DNA of 64,000 nucleotides from contig NZ_OY781981.1 in assembly GCF_963677565.1 (NCBI RefSeq), forward strand, positions 682,001 through 746,000, given 5' to 3'. Every line of letters starts with the position of its first letter. Positions within the stretch are counted from its first letter, which is position 1. This stretch comes from an uncultured Draconibacterium sp. (GTDB lineage: Bacteria; Bacteroidota; Bacteroidia; Bacteroidales; Prolixibacteraceae). Both the position numbers and the translations under genes were made by a program. Below the pieces are notes generated by a model that did not search any database, was not told the origin of the DNA, and worked only from the letters and a program-made list of their open reading frames with translations. Below are positions 43,463 through 53,323 of this stretch, piece after piece.

Positions 43463-45625
43463 ATGGGAAAAAAGAAAAAGAATAAACTGCGTAAGAAAAA
43501 ACGCGGAGGAACTTACAACAAGAAAAAACTTAAAAACGCTATACTTTCAACCCTTTACGAAAACCCCGGGAAAACAGTTAACTACCGCCAAATATCAGGA
43601 ACACTGAGCATAAAAGATCCTGAAACACGAAAACTCATTAACGTTGTTTTGCAGGAACTTGCCGATGATGGTTATCTCGATCAGATATCGCGAGGTAAGT
43701 TTAAACTAAAAGCGCGCACCGGAACCGTAACAGGTATTGTAGAAATGCAACCACAGGGTTTTGCCTATGTTAACAGCGACGAGTTGGAGCATCCGGTTGT
43801 AATTTCTTCGCGTAACCTTAAACATGCCATGGAAGGCGACAAAGTTCGCATTCACGTGTATGCACGGCGCAAAAAACACGATATTGAAGGCGAAGTAACT
43901 GAAATACTGGAACGTGCAAAAACAATCTTTGTGGGAACAGTTCAAACCACCAAAAACTTTGCATTCCTTATTCCTGCCGGAAAAGTTGGATTCGATATTT
44001 TTGTTCCTAAGGAAAAGCTAAATGGAGCAAAAAACGGTCAAAAAGCAATTGCTGAAATTAAGGACTGGCCAGCAAATGCACGCAGTCCGTTTGGCGAAAT
44101 AATTGAAGTGTTGGGTGATACCGGCGATAATGATGCCGAAATGCACGCGATACTTGCCGAGTTTGAACTTCCACACAAATTTCCGCAAAACGTTGACAAA
44201 GCAGCTGAAAAAATTCCGCTTGAAATCCCTGAAGATGAAATAAAAAAGCGGCGCGATATGCGCAAAACAACAACCTTCACTATCGATCCTGCCGATGCAA
44301 AAGATTTCGACGATGCACTGTCGCTAAAAAAACTAAACAACGGAAACTGGGAAGTTGGTGTGCACATTGCCGATGTTACACATTACGTACGACCAAATAC
44401 TATTATTGAATCGGAGGCACAAGATCGCGCAACGTCCGTTTATCTGGTCGACCGGGTTGTGCCAATGCTCCCGGAAAGGTTATCGAACGGTGTTTGTTCG
44501 CTTCGCCCTAATGAAGATAAGTTGTGTTTTTCGGCTGTTTTTGAAATTACAGAAGACGCAAAAGTGAAAAAACAGTGGTTTGGCAAAACGGCCATCCACT
44601 CCGATCGCCGCTTTACTTACGAAGAAGCACAGACAATTATTGAAACCGGAGAAGGCGATTTCGCTGAAGAAATATTAAAACTAAACGAACTGGCCATTAA
44701 ACTGCGCGATGATCGTTTTTCAGAAGGATCGATTGCTTTTGAGCGAATAGAAATGAAATTCGATATCGACGAAAAAGGGAAACCAATTTCCGTTGCATTT
44801 AAGGAATCAAAAGAATCAAATCACCTGATTGAGGAATTTATGTTGCTGGCCAACAAAAAGGTAGCCGAATTTATCGGCAAAGTACCCGAAAAGAAAACGC
44901 CAAAAACCTTTGTTTACCGGATTCACGATAAACCGGATCCCGATAAACTGGTTTCGTTCAATACTTTTATCAAGCGTTTTGGACACGGAATTCAACTTAC
45001 AACACCACGGGCCATTTCAACCTCGTTAAATAAATTACTTACTGAGGTAAAGGGCAAAAACGAACAAAATGTTGTTGAAACACTGGCCATTCGAACCATG
45101 GCAAAAGCGGCGTATTCAACACGAAATATTGGTCACTACGGTTTATCGTTCGATTATTACACACATTTCACCTCTCCCATAAGGCGATATCCCGATATGA
45201 TGGTTCATCGGTTACTGGAAAAATATCTGAGCGGAGCACGATCTGCCAACGAGCAGAAATACGAGGATTTATGCAAACACTCTTCTGACATGGAGTCTAA
45301 GGCAGCTAATGCTGAACGTGCATCGATAAAATACAAACAGGTAGAATTTATGCAGGACCACATTGGCAAAACCTATAAAGGAACTATTTCAGGTGTAACC
45401 GATTGGGGTATTTATGTGGAGCTTGAAAACAAAATTGAGGGGATGATTCCAATTGCTGAGCTGGATGACGATTTCTACATTTTCGATGAAAAAAATTATG
45501 CACTGGTTGGCCGACATTCCAAAAAAAGCTATCAGCTTGGCGAAGAAATAAATGTACGGGTATGGCGTACAAATCTCGAGCGAAAACAGCTTGATTTCAG
45601 ACTTGCAGAGCAAGAAGTAAAATAG
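43463..45625 (+). CDS. rnr: Ribonuclease R
   Basis: A 720-residue 3'-5' exoribonuclease from the ATG at 43463. A basic N-terminus (MGKKKKNKLRKKKRGG), a winged-helix domain (about 20-75), cold-shock domains (about 75-225), the RNB catalytic domain with its metal-binding aspartates in TIDPADAKDFDDALS, and a C-terminal S1 domain (KGTISGVTDWGIYVELENKI). It degrades structured RNA and takes part in rRNA and tmRNA-linked quality control. Length and order are standard. Confidence 0.95.
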   Translation: MGKKKKNKLRKKKRGGTYNKKKLKNAILSTLYENPGKTVNYRQISGTLSIKDPETRKLINVVLQELADDGYLDQISRGKFKLKARTGTVTGIVEMQPQGFAYVNSDELEHPVVISSRNLKHAMEGDKVRIHVYARRKKHDIEGEVTEILERAKTIFVGTVQTTKNFAFLIPAGKVGFDIFVPKEKLNGAKNGQKAIAEIKDWPANARSPFGEIIEVLGDTGDNDAEMHAILAEFELPHKFPQNVDKAAEKIPLEIPEDEIKKRRDMRKTTTFTIDPADAKDFDDALSLKKLNNGNWEVGVHIADVTHYVRPNTIIESEAQDRATSVYLVDRVVPMLPERLSNGVCSLRPNEDKLCFSAVFEITEDAKVKKQWFGKTAIHSDRRFTYEEAQTIIETGEGDFAEEILKLNELAIKLRDDRFSEGSIAFERIEMKFDIDEKGKPISVAFKESKESNHLIEEFMLLANKKVAEFIGKVPEKKTPKTFVYRIHDKPDPDKLVSFNTFIKRFGHGIQLTTPRAISTSLNKLLTEVKGKNEQNVVETLAIRTMAKAAYSTRNIGHYGLSFDYYTHFTSPIRRYPDMMVHRLLEKYLSGARSANEQKYEDLCKHSSDMESKAANAERASIKYKQVEFMQDHIGKTYKGTISGVTDWGIYVELENKIEGMIPIAELDDDFYIFDEKNYALVGRHSKKSYQLGEEINVRVWRTNLERKQLDFRLAEQEVK

Positions 45626-45743
45626 TCTTTCGAATAATTTACAGATTAGTTTTTACCAGCAGTAAGGTGTTCAAACTGCAAAAACAAATGTCGTCTGTTC
45701 AAGTAAAATGTTCTAAAAAATAATAACGACTTAAATAAATAGT

Positions 45744-45751
45744 TATATTTG
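45744..45751 (+). promoter_or_regulatory. Promoter -7 element of the TetR gene
   Basis: TATATTTG matches TAnnTTTG exactly, 36 bp before the ATG at 45788. No clear upstream TTTG element is visible. Confidence 0.45.
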
Positions 45752-45787
45752 GCGATAGTTTTTTAATTCAGACAAACGTTTCAATTC

Positions 45788-46390
45788 ATGCAAAATTCAA
45801 CGGAAACTGCGAATAAGAAGGATGTCAACAGGGAAAATATCCTAAAAATTGCCCGTGAAATTTTCAGCAAATACGGCTACAAAAAAACCACACTCGACGA
45901 CATTGCCAATGCAGTGCGTAAAGGAAAAAGCTCACTTTATTACTATTTTAAAAGTAAAGAAGATCTTTTTCAGGCGGTTATTATGAAAGAGGTTGAGATA
46001 TTGGCTCACGAACTTGAGATTGTGATTAACAGGAATACTGATCCGGTAGATAAGTTACGCGATTACATTCTAACCAAAATGGCAACATTCCGTAACCTTG
46101 CCAACTTTTATCATGCCATTGAAAATGATGTTACCGCAGTTGGGTTTATTGATGAAGTAAAAATTAAATACGAACAAGATGAGATCAGAATGATCAAACG
46201 AATTCTGATAGAAGGTGTTCGGAAAAATGAATTTGAAATTTACGATTTTAACCTGGCAGCAATTGGTATAACCACCGCAATTAAAGGATTGGAAATGCCG
46301 TTGGCAGCCGGTAATTACAGCGACGTAAATTTGGAACGCAGTGTTGATATTATTCTGAAGATCATGTGTTACGGAATAATGAAGAGGTAG
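45788..46390 (+). CDS. TetR family transcriptional regulator
   Basis: A 200-residue repressor-type protein. N-terminal helix-turn-helix: ILKIAREIFSKYGYKKTTLD, DIANAVRKGKSSLYYYFKSK, EDLFQAV. The ligand-binding half (about 70-200) shows no named subfamily, though YFKSKEDLFQAV and IIKxMCYGIM ends resemble Bacteroidota regulators of envelope lipids. The target is not evident; neighbours are rnr and a glycoside-hydrolase-like gene. A terminator follows directly. Confidence 0.88.
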   Translation: MQNSTETANKKDVNRENILKIAREIFSKYGYKKTTLDDIANAVRKGKSSLYYYFKSKEDLFQAVIMKEVEILAHELEIVINRNTDPVDKLRDYILTKMATFRNLANFYHAIENDVTAVGFIDEVKIKYEQDEIRMIKRILIEGVRKNEFEIYDFNLAAIGITTAIKGLEMPLAAGNYSDVNLERSVDIILKIMCYGIMKR

Positions 46391-46726
46391 TTCTCAATCA
46401 AAAAACAACTATACAAAGGCTGTTGGAGTAATCCGGCAGCCTTTTTTATTTTCATTCCTAACCTGCCAATATAAATTTTTATAAAAAAGAAAAGGCTGCC
46501 CTTCTGACAGCCTTTTTAACCTAAACCAACTAAACCTAATAAACCACAAACTTGCCAGAACGACAAGCCTGGTGTTTGTCTTAAATATCGTTATTCTTTT
46601 TTACTTCGTTATCTGCGACAAAGATATCAATTTTTTTTAGTTGATAAACTCAGCCTGCAAATTCTGGCCAATTCATTTCCCACATAATAACATTCTCTTA
46701 TTTTTGTGCATACAATATTCAGCAGT
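46391..46726. other. Intergenic region with two terminators
   Basis: About 335 bp. It contains the TetR-gene terminator (46416-46449) and a second hairpin AAAGGCTG / CAGCCTTTTT (46491-46517) that could work on both strands. Beyond these, up to the start of the next gene, nothing else is supported. Confidence 0.6.
46416..46449 (+). terminator. Intrinsic terminator of the TetR gene
   Basis: GGCTGTTGG (46418-46426) pairs with CCGGCAGCC (46433-46441) with two wobbles around a 6-nt loop, followed by six T bases. Confidence 0.8.
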
Positions 46727-48229
46727 ATGAAAAAACTTTTGCCTTCCTTAACATTAATCTTTCTTTTTTCGCTTGTTTTAAGTGCACAACCGAAATACGA
46801 ATTCAGAGCTGTTTGGGTTGCAACCGTTGTTAATATTGACTGGCCATCGAAACCGGGCCTGACCACAGAAGCTCAAAAAAGAGAAATCGTTGACATCTTA
46901 AACTTGCATAAAAGTTTAGGTATGAATGCCATTATCCTGCAGATACGACCGGCTGCCGACGCATTCTACCAGTCGGATCTTGAGCCGTGGTCGCGTTACC
47001 TTACAGGCGTTCAGGGACAGGCACCCAATCCTTACTACGATCCGTTTAAATTTTGGATAGAAGAATGTCATAAACGTGGAATGGAGTTGCATGCCTGGCT
47101 AAATCCTTATCGTGTTGCACAAAAGTACGATGATCCGCTTTCTACCACCCATATTGCATTTCAGCACCCTGAATGGATATTAAAATATGGTGATCGTTTA
47201 TATTTCGATCCCGGTTTGCCACAAACGCGCGAATTTGTAACAGATGTTGTTGAGGATATTGTAACTCGTTATGATGTTGATGCTATACATTTCGATGATT
47301 ATTTCTATCCGTACCCGCTTAAAGAAGAATTTCCGGATACTACTTCCTTTGCATTATACAACAGAGGATTTGCACCGGAAAACAAAGCCGACTGGCGACG
47401 CGAAAATGTTGACATTACCATAAAAATGTTGAACGATTCGATAAAAGCCATAAAACCCTGGGTAAAATTTGGTATCAGTCCGTTTGGTGTTTGGCGAAAC
47501 AAAGCCGACGATCCGCTTGGCTCCGATACAAAAGCCGGATCGACAAATTACGACCATTTGTATGCCAATATTATAAAATGGCAAGAGGAAGGATGGATTG
47601 ATTACACTTTGCCGCAGCTTTACTGGCAAATCGGTCATCCCGCCGTTGATTTTAACCTGCTTGCGAACTGGTGGAAAAACCATGCTTACGGCAGAGCTAT
47701 GTATATTGGACAGGCACCTTACAAAATTAGCAGCACCTCAACTACCAAGGAATGGACAGAACCAGATCAGCTGGCCAAACAAATAAATATTCTGCGATCG
47801 ATACCGGAAATTCAGGGGTCATCGTTTTACAGCAGCAAATGGTTTAAGGATGATTTATTGGGTTTTCAGGACAGTTTACGAACAAACTATTATCGAAAAC
47901 AAGCGATAGTACCAGGCATGCCGTGGATAGATAATGAGGCACCTGAACCACTGGTGAAAATTAAAAAGTCGGGGAGAAAATTAAAATGGACACCGACAGA
48001 GACGCAAAATGAATTGGACAAGGCCTGGAATTATGTACTTTACCTTAACCAGAAAGGAGAAGAATTTGCCCCAAACAGTGCTAAATATATTTACACCATT
48101 ACCAAAGATCAGGAATTAAAATTTGAACGCATAAACCGCAAGAAGAAAAAATATGAGCTTCGGATTTCGGTGCTCGATCGTTTGAGTAACGAAAGTAATT
48201 TATCCGATCCGATAACGGTTAAGCTCTGA
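46727..48229 (+). CDS. Glycoside hydrolase-like GHL10 (DUF187) family protein
   Basis: A 500-residue secreted protein from the ATG at 46727, with signal peptide (cleavage near VLSAQ). The TIM-barrel GHL10 family (PF02638, as in YngK) is clear: FRAVWVATVVNIDWPSKPGL, MNAIILQIRPAADAFYQSDL, ELHAWLNPYRV and VDAIHFDDYFYPYP, the last bearing candidate acidic residues. A fibronectin-III-like segment follows at the C-terminus (about 405-500). Likely acts on peptidoglycan or a glycan; substrate unproven. Its last 11 bp overlap the convergent SRAP gene. Confidence 0.88.
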   Translation: MKKLLPSLTLIFLFSLVLSAQPKYEFRAVWVATVVNIDWPSKPGLTTEAQKREIVDILNLHKSLGMNAIILQIRPAADAFYQSDLEPWSRYLTGVQGQAPNPYYDPFKFWIEECHKRGMELHAWLNPYRVAQKYDDPLSTTHIAFQHPEWILKYGDRLYFDPGLPQTREFVTDVVEDIVTRYDVDAIHFDDYFYPYPLKEEFPDTTSFALYNRGFAPENKADWRRENVDITIKMLNDSIKAIKPWVKFGISPFGVWRNKADDPLGSDTKAGSTNYDHLYANIIKWQEEGWIDYTLPQLYWQIGHPAVDFNLLANWWKNHAYGRAMYIGQAPYKISSTSTTKEWTEPDQLAKQINILRSIPEIQGSSFYSSKWFKDDLLGFQDSLRTNYYRKQAIVPGMPWIDNEAPEPLVKIKKSGRKLKWTPTETQNELDKAWNYVLYLNQKGEEFAPNSAKYIYTITKDQELKFERINRKKKKYELRISVLDRLSNESNLSDPITVKL

Positions 48230-48974
48230 ATTTTAGCTCGGGATAAATAAATTCTTCAATTGCTTTCGGCGAATTACCAACGGCTTCTTTACCACGTATA
48301 CGCCGAACTGTGTGTGCTTTCAAAAATCCATCAGGTGCGGGAGTAATCATTTTTTTTGCTTCGTCAGCAGAACCATTGAGCCATTTGTCAGCCTCTTCAT
48401 CGTTTAGGATTAAGGGCATCCGAGCTTCCTTCAATTTAGGGTTATTATGAATTTTCTTCATTAACGCATTGGCTTTGGTGGTAACAATGGTAAACGAATT
48501 TACAACCTCACCAGTTTCCTTGTTGGTCCATTCATCCCATAATCCGCCCAAAACAATTGGCTCGCCATCCATGCGTTGAATGTAAAACGGATACTTATTA
48601 CTTCCAAAATGGTGGTGTTCAAAAAAACCATCAATGTAGACCAGACATCGTTTTGATTTTGCAGATGTGCGAAACGAAGGTTTTTCGAAAATGCTCTCGC
48701 CACGTGCATTAATTGTTTTATTCCAAATATCGAGTTGCTGTTGTTCATTCTTCACCCAAAAAGGTACCAACCCCCAGGTAGCAATTGCCGGTAGCTTAAA
48801 ATGCTTGCTGGTATAAATTAAAATTTTGGGATGCTGAAAACCCGAAACATGAAAAATCTCCTCCTCCAGAAACGGACGAAACTGTTCAATCAACATTTGA
48901 ATGGCTTCTTCGTTACCATAATGCCGGGCACGTTTTAATGCTGCCTCTACTTTTGTTTTAATGTCGTAACACAT
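48219..48974 (-). CDS. SOS response-associated peptidase (SRAP/YedK/HMCES-like)
   Basis: A 251-residue SRAP protein. The catalytic Cys is residue 2 (MCYD), exposed after Met removal, to form a thiazolidine crosslink with abasic sites in single-stranded DNA. Other conserved points are the KTINARGESIFEKPSFR region with the Asn/Arg/Glu set, RCLVYIDGFFEHH, and RMPLILNDEEADKWL. Length is typical. It overlaps the GHL10 gene's 3' end by 11 bp on the other strand. Confidence 0.9.
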   Translation of the reverse strand: MCYDIKTKVEAALKRARHYGNEEAIQMLIEQFRPFLEEEIFHVSGFQHPKILIYTSKHFKLPAIATWGLVPFWVKNEQQQLDIWNKTINARGESIFEKPSFRTSAKSKRCLVYIDGFFEHHHFGSNKYPFYIQRMDGEPIVLGGLWDEWTNKETGEVVNSFTIVTTKANALMKKIHNNPKLKEARMPLILNDEEADKWLNGSADEAKKMITPAPDGFLKAHTVRRIRGKEAVGNSPKAIEEFIYPELKFRA

Positions 48975-49339
48975 ATGAAATGAACAGCTTTGAATAAATG
49001 AAAGTTCTTTAAATTTATAAAATCTTTACCAAACCACAGTTACTGATTCGGTTCAAAATATACCAGAAAAAACACTCGAGACAAATACAAATTTAGCTCT
49101 AACTTCTATTTTAAATTCTGCGTTGTATATCTTATAAAATTAGACTAAAAAATGCCTGTCAAAAATTAAGGATTATGCTAAATTAAAGATGGCGCGAATA
49201 ATCCATTGTTAATTTCTTTCTTTTCTATCTTCGCTCGGCAAATAATTATTAACAAAACATATCAATTTCATATTTATGTTAATTAAAGGCTTTCGATTGG
49301 CTCTATTTTACCATTTTCCATAACTTTTTTATTGAATTA
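48975..49339. other. AT-rich intergenic stretch
   Basis: About 365 bp upstream of the candidate RNA promoter. It must hold the promoter of the SRAP gene, but I see no clear match and no reading frame, repeat or RNA worth naming. Confidence 0.4.
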
Positions 49340-49371
49340 TTTGGAATTTTAAAAACAAGAGCATACTTTGG
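49340..49371 (+). promoter_or_regulatory. Candidate promoter of an intergenic RNA
   Basis: TTTG (49340-49343), 20 bp, TACTTTGG (49364-49371), one base off TAnnTTTG, with a fitting spacing for the Bacteroidota housekeeping sigma. No open reading frame follows. Confidence 0.4.
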
Positions 49372-49376
49372 CAGGA

Positions 49377-49623
49377 CAAACCCTTATTTTTTATCTTTTT
49401 GTTTTTATTATGGGCAGCTTTTTGTGGACGAAGAGTTGCCCATTTGTGCCTTTTTTTAAGGTTAAATGGGCTGAAAAAATGAATCAGAATACTACTTGTT
49501 GAGTAGTAATGAACTATACCATTTCATCAAAATAAAAGTTTGGGAAGGCTTTTGTTTTTACGGGCATTCATTAGGAATGATAAAAAATCTGAGGTTTAAA
49601 AAGGCAGGCATCACCTGCCTTTT
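49377..49623 (+). ncRNA. Candidate structured non-coding RNA
   Basis: About 250 nt between the promoter above and a strong hairpin. Visible stems: GGGCAGCTTTTT / GAAGAGTTGCCC (49412-49441), a competing stem GCCCATTT / AAATGGGC (49438-49471) that shares the GCCC with the first, TACTAC / GTAGTA (49490-49508), and the terminator. No reading frame of note. I cannot match it to a named RNA; 6S RNA was considered, as it is free-standing and of similar size, but its closed-rod layout is not evident. Confidence 0.4.
49601..49623. terminator. Bidirectional terminator
   Basis: AAGGCAGG (49601-49608) and CCTGCCTT (49614-49621) with a 5-nt loop; T-rich on the + side and five A before it, so it can also end the minus-strand operon whose last stop is at 49686. 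Confidence 0.8.
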
Positions 49624-49685
49624 ATATTTTTGATTCGTTTTTTCGTAGCAACCCGAAACATTTAAAAAATAGATAAGAATCTGCT

Positions 49686-50714
49686 TTAATTTACAGACAT
49701 ATCCTTTTTAAGAAGAAGAGCAGTTCTTGTTATCGATTCACTAACCGGTAAGTATTCGTAACCTATTTGGCGGGTAACTTTTGATCCATTAAAGTTATTT
49801 ACAGCATTTCTTCCGGTGGCGGCTTCACGCGTTATTAGCGATGGTTTTCGCGTAAACCAGCTGGCAAAAGTTGCAGCACGCCAAACAAATCCAATCAAAA
49901 AATCAGTTGCCCAAATTGTTGGTTTTGGTTTCTGCAGAACATCCGCAATTTGGGTAAAAACTTCCTGGTAACTCAAGTTTTCGGAGCTTAACAGGTAACG
50001 CTGATTTTTGCAGATTTCAAAGTTTTCATCATTCATCAATGCAATCATCGGACGAACAACATCAAAAACATCAACAAATCCAGTCACCCCTTTTGTGTAG
50101 AATTTCATTCCGTCCCATATGGTTTTAAAGATTTTGGCACTTCCGGTTTCCCAATTTGCCGGACCAAAAATAATAGACGGATTAACGATTATTGCATCCA
50201 GACCTTCTTCTATTCCCCGCCAGATTTCTGCCTCCGAAAAAAATTTGCTTTCAGAGTAACCCGAATTTTTCTTTGATGGCACCCAGTTGGTTTCTTCTGT
50301 TACCGATTGTCCGTTTTGCGTTTTACCCAAAGCTGCTATAGAACTCACATGACAGATCTTTTTCACACCATTTTCGATAGCTGCATTTACCAAGTTTCCG
50401 GTACCCTCAACATTGTTTGAAATCATTCGTTGCCGTTCCTTGCTATCGAACGAAACAATAGCCACGCAATGGTAAATTTCGGAGATTCCACTTAGTAAAT
50501 TCTCCAACGAATAATAATCCAGAATATCGCCATCAACCCATTCAATTTTATCAAACAATAGCCGGGGTTTATCGGTGTAGTATGCAAAGGTATGCAGCAC
50601 CTGATTTAAATTACTCGTCGGGCGCTTTAAAGCTCGAACTTTTTTCTCTTTACTGCATAATTCAAACAGTAAATGTGCCCCAACTAAACCGGTACCTCCT
50701 GTTACAAAAATCAT
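49686..50714 (-). CDS. NAD(P)-dependent epimerase/dehydratase (extended SDR)
   Basis: A 342-residue extended short-chain dehydrogenase, dihydroflavonol-reductase/NSDHL-like. Rossmann nucleotide motif TGGTGLVGAHLLFELC at the N-terminus, the active-site YSESKFF (YxxxK) near 150, with the serine in HVSSIAALG. The acidic residue after beta-2 is replaced by Arg/Lys (RALKRPTSN), suggesting NADP preference. The substrate is unknown. It ends a minus-strand series dnaG, PNPOx-like, SDR with gaps of 4-9 bp, so the three are one operon. Confidence 0.85.
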   Translation of the reverse strand: MIFVTGGTGLVGAHLLFELCSKEKKVRALKRPTSNLNQVLHTFAYYTDKPRLLFDKIEWVDGDILDYYSLENLLSGISEIYHCVAIVSFDSKERQRMISNNVEGTGNLVNAAIENGVKKICHVSSIAALGKTQNGQSVTEETNWVPSKKNSGYSESKFFSEAEIWRGIEEGLDAIIVNPSIIFGPANWETGSAKIFKTIWDGMKFYTKGVTGFVDVFDVVRPMIALMNDENFEICKNQRYLLSSENLSYQEVFTQIADVLQKPKPTIWATDFLIGFVWRAATFASWFTRKPSLITREAATGRNAVNNFNGSKVTRQIGYEYLPVSESITRTALLLKKDMSVN

Positions 50715-50723
50715 TAGTAGCTA

Positions 50724-51206
50724 TTATGAATTCCAAGGAGTTATAGCTTTTGCGCCAAACTCTTTTGCGGTAATATTTTCTATTTGCACTTTAAAAATAC
50801 CAACATTTTTAACAGCTGGTGTCCCAAATTTAAATTCTCTGTCGCTGTATTGTTTCATCAAAACACTGAGACAGCGGTATTTCTCATCAAAGTCGTCGAT
50901 AAACTCAACCTTGCCTTCAACGTTCACCGATTTTGATTTCACACGGTAACTACATCCAACACGTTCATCCTGCCAGGCCAGTTCTTCGCCCAATGTCCAG
51001 TTTATACAAACCTGTGGATTTGTTTTTATAGTTTCCCACATACGTCCTTCCATTGCCGAATGCAGAATAATTGAATCGCCATCCAACGCAAAGTTCATTG
51101 GTAAAACATAGGGTTGGTTATCAACTGACATGGCTAAAAAACAAGTTTTACATGCACGGATTACTTCGTCAATTTCTTTTCGGTCTTCAATAAAATATGT
51201 TCGCAT
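50724..51206 (-). CDS. Pyridoxamine 5'-phosphate oxidase family protein
   Basis: A 160-residue split-barrel flavin-type protein: TCFLAMSVDNQPYVLPMNFA, LDGDSIILHSAMEGRMWETI, VCINWTLGEELAWQDE and YRVKSKSVNVEGKVEFIDDF match the PNPOx-like group (NimA/HugZ style). It is likely an FMN or heme binding protein, not necessarily PdxH. It sits 4 bp after dnaG and 9 bp before the SDR gene. Confidence 0.82.
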   Translation of the reverse strand: MRTYFIEDRKEIDEVIRACKTCFLAMSVDNQPYVLPMNFALDGDSIILHSAMEGRMWETIKTNPQVCINWTLGEELAWQDERVGCSYRVKSKSVNVEGKVEFIDDFDEKYRCLSVLMKQYSDREFKFGTPAVKNVGIFKVQIENITAKEFGAKAITPWNS

Positions 51207-51210
51207 ATTG

Positions 51211-53166
51211 TTAATTTATCGTTCGGCTCCCAAGACTTTTCGCTAATTCTTTTTCAGCTCGTTTCAGGTTCATATATATCGATTGTTCTTCAATTACCTT
51301 CTCAAAATCGTTGCTCGCAGCTGCTTTGTCAATGGCTTTCTCAATGTCGGCCATCATTAGTTTTATCTTTCGCAGTTTATATTCATTTACAATTCTGGGA
51401 ACCAGAATATTCAGAATATCTTCTTCTTTTTCGGTAAAGGCACCGGCTTTTGTCCAACGCTTACTTTCAGTATATTTTTCCGATAACAAATCGGTTGCAA
51501 ACCTGCTCATTGTCGCATCTGAATGATAAACAAAATGCTTCCACGGATCGAATGTTTCCTTATACAGGTTTTCCCGAACTTCATAAAACACTTTTCGAAA
51601 TAATTCATTTTCCGAAACCAGGTCATCAACCTCCAACTCGTCGATCATAAACTCTCCGACCGATAAAATGCGGGTTTCGTGCGTTTCTTCATCTTCCTCT
51701 TCAAAAAGATCAGTTGTGCAATATTTTAACAGGAAACGTAGAAACTCCAGTTCTTCTACCAAAATTTTTGCCGGACGAACGACCGCCTCCTCTTGCTTTG
51801 GTGCCGGAGGTGCTGCTGACTGACGATTTCTTTCCCTGAATTCTTTTTTCTGGAGCTCCTCTGTTTGCTTATGTTTTTGTTTACGAACTTCGGCATAAAG
51901 CACAGCCTCATCAACTCCCAGCAAGCGACTGCATTCCTTAATATACACCGAGCGTGTAATAGAATCGGGAATAACAGAAACCGACCGTATAACATCCGAA
52001 ATCAATCGGGCTTTGGCAACCGGATCATTTTCGGTATTCTTTAAAAGCAAGCGAGTTTTAAACTGAATAAAATCGGTTTCATTTTTATCGATATACTCCT
52101 GAAAACCGGTCGCACCCATTTTCTTTGCAAACGAATCGGGGTCTTCTCCATCAGGTAATAGAAGAACTTTTACGTTCATGCCCTCTTCAAGCACGAGATC
52201 GATTCCACGCAACGACGCTTTAATTCCGGCCGCATCGCCATCGTAAATAATGGTAATATTTGGCGTAAAGCGGCGCACCATTCTTATCTGGTCAGGTGTT
52301 AATGCCGTTCCCGACGATGCTACAACATTTTCAATACCCGCCTGATGCAACGACATTACATCGGTATAACCTTCAACCAAATAACACTTATCGGTACGTG
52401 TCATTTCGCGTTTGGCCTGAAAAATTCCGTAAAGCACCCGGCTTTTGTGGTAAATGTCAGACTCCGGAGAGTTAAGGTATTTGGCTGTTTTTTTATCGTC
52501 TTTAAGAATGCGGCCTCCAAATGCGATTACACGCCCTGCCAGATTATGAATAGGGAACATTACACGTCCGGCAAAACGATCGCGTAACCAATCATCGCGT
52601 TTAATGGTTAAACCGGTCTTTTCGAGAAAGTCAATTTTGTAACCCTGCTTTTGTGCGGCTTCGGTAAATGGTGTTTTTCCGTCGGGGGCAAAGCCAACTT
52701 CAAATTTTTTCAGAATATCATCGCGAAAACTGCGCTCGCGAAAATAGCCCAACCCAATGGTTCTTCCTTCATTTTCTTCCCAGAGATAACGGGTAAAATA
52801 TTTCTGTGCAAATCCGGAAACAATCATCAAGCTCTCACGCGTATCTTTTAACTGCTTTTGCTCTTCGGTTTCCTCCTCTTCCTTTACCTCAATATTGTAT
52901 TTTTTTGCCAGCCATTTTAAAGCTTCGGGATAAGTAAGGTTCTCGTGCTCCATAATGAAGTTTACCGAGTTTCCTCCTTTTCCGCATCCAAAACACTTAA
53001 AAATACCCTTGGCCGGCGATACGGTAAACGACGGTGTTTTTTCGTTATGAAACGGACAGAGACCAAGCATGTTAACTCCACGTTTTCGTAGAGTAACGAA
53101 ATCCGAAATTACATCCGAAATTTCAGCAGCATCAATAATCCTGTCAACAGTTGCGTGGTCAATCAT
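51211..53166 (-). CDS. dnaG: DNA primase
   Basis: A 651-residue primase from the ATG at 53166 (MIDHATVDRIIDAAEISDVI). The CHC2 zinc finger is CPFHNEKTPSF..CFGCGKGGN (about 38-63). The TOPRIM catalytic core has VEGYTDVMSLHQAGI, ASSGTALT and IYDGDAAG. The C-terminal helicase-interacting region (about 440-650) is divergent with a charged linker (KQTEELQKKEFRERNRQSAA). It makes RNA primers at the replication fork. It leads an operon with two metabolic genes, not the usual rpsU-dnaG-rpoD setting. Confidence 0.95.
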   Translation of the reverse strand: MIDHATVDRIIDAAEISDVISDFVTLRKRGVNMLGLCPFHNEKTPSFTVSPAKGIFKCFGCGKGGNSVNFIMEHENLTYPEALKWLAKKYNIEVKEEEETEEQKQLKDTRESLMIVSGFAQKYFTRYLWEENEGRTIGLGYFRERSFRDDILKKFEVGFAPDGKTPFTEAAQKQGYKIDFLEKTGLTIKRDDWLRDRFAGRVMFPIHNLAGRVIAFGGRILKDDKKTAKYLNSPESDIYHKSRVLYGIFQAKREMTRTDKCYLVEGYTDVMSLHQAGIENVVASSGTALTPDQIRMVRRFTPNITIIYDGDAAGIKASLRGIDLVLEEGMNVKVLLLPDGEDPDSFAKKMGATGFQEYIDKNETDFIQFKTRLLLKNTENDPVAKARLISDVIRSVSVIPDSITRSVYIKECSRLLGVDEAVLYAEVRKQKHKQTEELQKKEFRERNRQSAAPPAPKQEEAVVRPAKILVEELEFLRFLLKYCTTDLFEEEDEETHETRILSVGEFMIDELEVDDLVSENELFRKVFYEVRENLYKETFDPWKHFVYHSDATMSRFATDLLSEKYTESKRWTKAGAFTEKEEDILNILVPRIVNEYKLRKIKLMMADIEKAIDKAAASNDFEKVIEEQSIYMNLKRAEKELAKSLGSRTIN

Positions 53167-53323
53167 GAGTACAAAAATATCAGAATTAGCATGAAACAAA
53201 CATCATTTAAGCTGAATAATATTCACAATTAAAGGCCTTTTCAAATAAGCACCAGATTATCAGCCCCGATTTGAATGCGATTATTATTAATTGTACATTT
53301 AGCTTTAGAAACACATTTCAAGA

